NCBI RefSeq assembly: GCF_001078595.1
Contig: NZ_LFTY01000002.1
Coordinates: forward strand, 207,378 to 271,377
DNA length: 64,000 nt
Source: Candidatus Rhodobacter oscarellae
Lineage (GTDB): Bacteria > Pseudomonadota > Alphaproteobacteria > Rhodobacterales > Rhodobacteraceae
Direction: 5' to 3'
The first letter of the stretch is position 1, and each line of letters starts with the position of its first letter. Shown in pieces: positions 61,621 to 64,000 of the stretch. Both the position numbers and the translations under genes were made by a program. Below the pieces are notes generated by a model. The model saw only the letters and a list, made by a program, of their open reading frames with translations. It was not told where the DNA came from and did no database searches.

Positions 61621-62219
61621 CCGATGGCCTCGTCATAGGCGGCGACCGTGTCGCGGGCGCGGGCTCCGATCTCTGCGGCGCTCATGCCGGGTTTGTAAAG
61701 TGACGACCCCAGGCCGAACCCATCGGCGCTGGCCGCGATCCAGTCCGCGAAATCCTCTGGGCCGACGCCGCCCACGGCGTAGACTTGGGCGCCCGGCGGC
61801 AGCACGGCGCGGATCGCCTTTAGCCCGCCGGTGCCCATCATCGAGGCCGGAAAGATCTTTAGCCCCGTGGCGCCCCAGCGCAGCGCATCGAAGGCCTCGG
61901 TTGGGGTGAAGACACCCGGAAAGCTCTGCATGCCTAGGTTAACGGTGGCCTCGATCACCTCTTGGTTTGCGTTGGGCGAGACCACAAGCGTGCCGCCCGA
62001 GCGGTAGACATGCGCGACCTCCTCGGCGGACAGGACCGTGCCCGCGCCGATCTGCGCCACATCGCCAAACGCCTTTGCCATGGCCGCGATGCTGGCCTGG
62101 GGATCCGGCGAGTTCAGCGGAACCTCGATGCGTGAGATCCCGGCCTCGATCAGCGCCGCGGCGGCCGCTTCGGCTGCATCCGGTGCGATCCCGCGCAGGA
62201 TGGCAATCAATGGGCGCAT
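61617..62219 (-). CDS. dgoA: 2-dehydro-3-deoxy-6-phosphogalactonate aldolase
   Basis: A 200-residue KDPG/KDPGal class I aldolase. The early Glu is in [11 protein letters not shown], and [22 protein letters not shown] and [23 protein letters not shown] include the Schiff-base Lys. It cleaves KDPGal to pyruvate and glyceraldehyde 3-phosphate. The gene follows dgoK by one base pair and overlaps the lactonase gene, so the order matches the last two steps of the De Ley-Doudoroff route. Confidence 0.94.
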   Translation of the reverse strand: MRPLIAILRGIAPDAAEAAAAALIEAGISRIEVPLNSPDPQASIAAMAKAFGDVAQIGAGTVLSAEEVAHVYRSGGTLVVSPNANQEVIEATVNLGMQSFPGVFTPTEAFDALRWGATGLKIFPASMMGTGGLKAIRAVLPPGAQVYAVGGVGPEDFADWIAASADGFGLGSSLYKPGMSAAEIGARARDTVAAYDEAIG

Positions 62220-62220
62220 G

Positions 62221-63105
62221 TCACTGTCCTTTCATGTAAATTTCTGTGAGCCCGGCGAGCGCCAGAGCGTCGCCCGCAGCCTCTCGTGGCGCCAAGCCCT
62301 GCAAACGCAGCGCGGCGGCGTAATGCGCGGTCAGGCTGGGATCGCCCAAGACGGCCACGTCCTGGCCCAGCCAATAGGGGCGGGCGGCGGCAAGCTCGGC
62401 CCCAATAAGCAGGCCGGACAGCCGCGCCTTTGCCGCCTCTGGGGTTTGCGGCCCAACCAGGCCCGCCGCGCGCAGCCCAAAGAGCTCTGCGGCCAGGCGC
62501 TCAGGCCGCGACAGCGTTTGGCCGACGGCGTCCGCGAAGGCCTCCGCGTCCCAGCCGTCTGCCCCCACGGAGTGCCGCAGGACCGAGTGCTGAGACAAAA
62601 GCGCAAACAGCTCTCCGGACATGAAGGTGCGAAAGCTGACGACCTCTGCGGCGCTGATATGCACCCATTTGGTATGCGTGCCGGGCAGGCAGAGGATGCC
62701 GTCGAAATCGGGGTTCTGCGCGAGGTAGCCGGCGATCTGCGTTTCCTCGCCGCGCATCACATCGGGCGGTTCGGCCTGGCAGATCCCGGGCGCGATGCGC
62801 ATGTCCAGCCTTGCGTCCTGCGTGGGTGCCTTGGTGAGCGCGTCGGGCGCGGTGACCAGGCAGGGGACGGGGCGATAGGCGGCCTCGACCCAGCCCTGTC
62901 GGGCGCCGACCATGCCGCAGGCGATCACCCGCGTGGGGCCCTCGATCCAATCGCCGATCAGGTCCATCAGGGCAGGTTCGAAGGCGCCGGGCGTCAGCCC
63001 GCCCATGCCCTGCTCGGACTGCTCGAAATCGACCTGGACCGCGCCGCGCATCGCCCAGGCCCGTAAATTGGACGTGCCCCAATCCACTGCCACCCAGTTT
63101 GCCAC
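62221..63105 (-). CDS. dgoK: 2-dehydro-3-deoxygalactonokinase
   Basis: A 294-residue DgoK-type kinase that phosphorylates 2-keto-3-deoxygalactonate. [15 protein letters not shown] is the ATP phosphate-binding strand, [19 protein letters not shown] and [15 protein letters not shown] are family segments. The start is GTG 63105 with AAGGGG eight bases upstream; the earlier in-frame codons have no such site. It is the first gene of the operon that runs to galM. Galactose dehydrogenase, galactonate dehydratase and a regulator are not in the window. Confidence 0.92.
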   Translation of the reverse strand: MANWVAVDWGTSNLRAWAMRGAVQVDFEQSEQGMGGLTPGAFEPALMDLIGDWIEGPTRVIACGMVGARQGWVEAAYRPVPCLVTAPDALTKAPTQDARLDMRIAPGICQAEPPDVMRGEETQIAGYLAQNPDFDGILCLPGTHTKWVHISAAEVVSFRTFMSGELFALLSQHSVLRHSVGADGWDAEAFADAVGQTLSRPERLAAELFGLRAAGLVGPQTPEAAKARLSGLLIGAELAAARPYWLGQDVAVLGDPSLTAHYAAALRLQGLAPREAAGDALALAGLTEIYMKGQ

Positions 63106-63373
63106 AGCTCGATCCCCTTGAATTGCTTGCGCGGCGGGGCGTGATGCCCCGTTATCCACTGGCCGTAAGGTCGGCCAATTCGCGACCTGCCGCAAGGGCG
63201 CCTTGGCGTCTCTTTTGCCGCAGCGGGGCGCGAGGCGGGCAATTCTCGCAGGGCTGAGGGGATTGCGGCAATGCGCTGGCGCTTCACCGCGCCCGTGCTA
63301 ATGTTGTGCGTGGGCGGCGCGCGCTAGGGCACCTCGTCGCAGCAACAACGCCATATGCGCAAGGAGAACTAAT

Positions 63374-63802
63374 ATGGGCATCACTTATCTGCACACAATG
63401 GTCCGGGTGAAGGACCTGGAGGCATCGAAGGCCTTCTACGAGCTTTTGGGCCTTGAAGAGACGCGCCGCCATGACAGCGAGGGCGGGCGGTTCACGCTGC
63501 TTTTCATGACCCCGCCGGGGCAAGAGAACGCGCATGTCGAGCTGACCTATAACTGGGATGGCGATGATGGCCTGCCCTCGGACGGCCGGCATTTTGGGCA
63601 TCTGGCCTACGCGGTGGACAACATCTACGACATGTGCGCCAAGCTTCAGGAGGCCGGGGTTGTGATCAATCGCCCGCCGCGCGATGGGCGTATGGCCTTT
63701 GTGCGCTCGCCCGATAACGTGTCGGTGGAGCTGCTGCAGGCGGGCGATGCGCTGGAGCCTGCCGAGCCCTGGGCCAGCATGGGCAATACCGGCCATTGGT
63801 AA
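63374..63802 (+). CDS. gloA: Lactoylglutathione lyase (glyoxalase I)
   Basis: A 142-residue metalloenzyme that isomerises the methylglyoxal-glutathione adduct. The four ligands are visible: His near the N-terminus (TYLHTMVRVKDLE), Glu in NAHVELTYNWD, His in FGHLAYAVDNIY and Glu in NVSVELLQAG. The FYELLGL and RxxDxxGxFTLLFM segments match GloA. Aggagaac precedes the ATG. The divergent gap to dgoK (63106-63373) has no gene and no operator that I can define. Confidence 0.94.
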   Translation: MGITYLHTMVRVKDLEASKAFYELLGLEETRRHDSEGGRFTLLFMTPPGQENAHVELTYNWDGDDGLPSDGRHFGHLAYAVDNIYDMCAKLQEAGVVINRPPRDGRMAFVRSPDNVSVELLQAGDALEPAEPWASMGNTGHW

Positions 63803-64000
63803 GGCTGGCGCTCGCGATCCTGCTTTGGGCAACGCCAGCGGCGGCAATGGAGTGCCGCTTGGCGCTGCTTCTGGCGCTGGATGTGTCCTCTTCGGTGGAT
63901 GCCGAAGAGGACGCGCTCCAGCGCCGCGGGCTCGCGCGGGCGCTATCCTCGCAGGACGTGCAAGCCGCGATCCTGTCGGTGCCGGGCCAAAGCGTGGCGC
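63796..64000 (+). CDS. DUF1194 (vWA-like) exported protein, truncated by window end
   Basis: The first ~68 codons of a gene that overlaps the gloA stop. A signal peptide (LALAILLWATPAAAM) is followed by CRLALLLALDVSSSVDAEED, a MIDAS-like D-x-S-x-S site as in DUF1194/vWA proteins, then LQRRGLARALSSQDVQAAIL. The start is uncertain: TTG 63796 overlaps gloA and a later CTG is possible. The gene runs off the end of the window. Confidence 0.7.
   Translation, partial: MVRLALAILLWATPAAAMECRLALLLALDVSSSVDAEEDALQRRGLARALSSQDVQAAILSVPGQSVA

Overview
The window is GC-rich DNA from an alphaproteobacterium, most likely a marine Rhodobacteraceae (Roseobacter-group) species. This is inferred from gene content and order, not from a marker tree: TRAP transporters, a uvrC-pgsA-moaD-moaE block, ppx close to rlmE, ThyX, a bufferin cluster, PuuD, Hint-domain proteins and a DUF1194 gene. 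I found no rRNA, tRNA, CRISPR array, transposase or phage structural gene.

Layout. 0-3 kb: a serine hydrolase diverging from a hydroxyacid dehydrogenase and a KDG kinase. 3.3-9.7 kb: a VOC-cupin-cupin fusion diverging from a three-gene TRAP transporter whose large permease carries a ~325-residue soluble tail. 10-18 kb: a co-directional run of S49 protease, 53-aa zinc-ribbon-like protein, Ca/Na antiporter, pteridine-reductase-like SDR, uvrC, histidine kinase, pgsA, moaD and moaE. 18.4-24.7 kb: OmpA/BON protein, ubiA, rsmE, and an unknown gene between two paralogous membrane proteins. 25-29.3 kb: a Slam-like translocon overlapping its probable surface lipoprotein, diverging from an S8 protease with a stand-alone I9-like partner. 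29.4-32 kb: thyX overlapping tail-to-tail with an AT-richer OLD-like ATPase. 32-34.7 kb: small exported proteins, cspA and an Spx/ArsC-like gene. 34.7-37.3 kb: bufferin operon (precursor, MNIO enzyme, BufC-like protein, DoxX). 37.7-48.7 kb: thrS, a large membrane hydrolase, two more hydrolases, an MFS permease and assorted enzymes. 48.7-56.6 kb: MTHFR-like gene, a six-unit 21-bp tandem repeat, ppx, rlmE, phosphomannomutase and puuD. 57.7-63.1 kb: a galactoside/galactose operon of the De Ley-Doudoroff type (dgoK, dgoA, lactonase, GH42 beta-galactosidase, galM). The end holds glyoxalase I and a truncated DUF1194 gene.

The most striking signal that genes do not explain is a ~155-bp intergenic element present five times (near 3.2, 9.85, 18.1, 24.8 and 54.6 kb). 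Each copy has four related palindromes in fixed order. Apart from variable outermost bases of palindrome 2, every difference I see inside the 20 palindromes falls in the central two bases, so the stems are intact. All copies lie just downstream of a plus-strand gene, and four of five sit between convergent genes. This looks like an amplified palindromic element, possibly with an RNA-hairpin or termination role. Other leads are the Slam/lipoprotein pair, the protease/I9-like pair, the bufferin operon with its internal hairpin, the OLD-like island gene, the 21-bp repeat array and a pair of DnaA boxes 22 bp apart.
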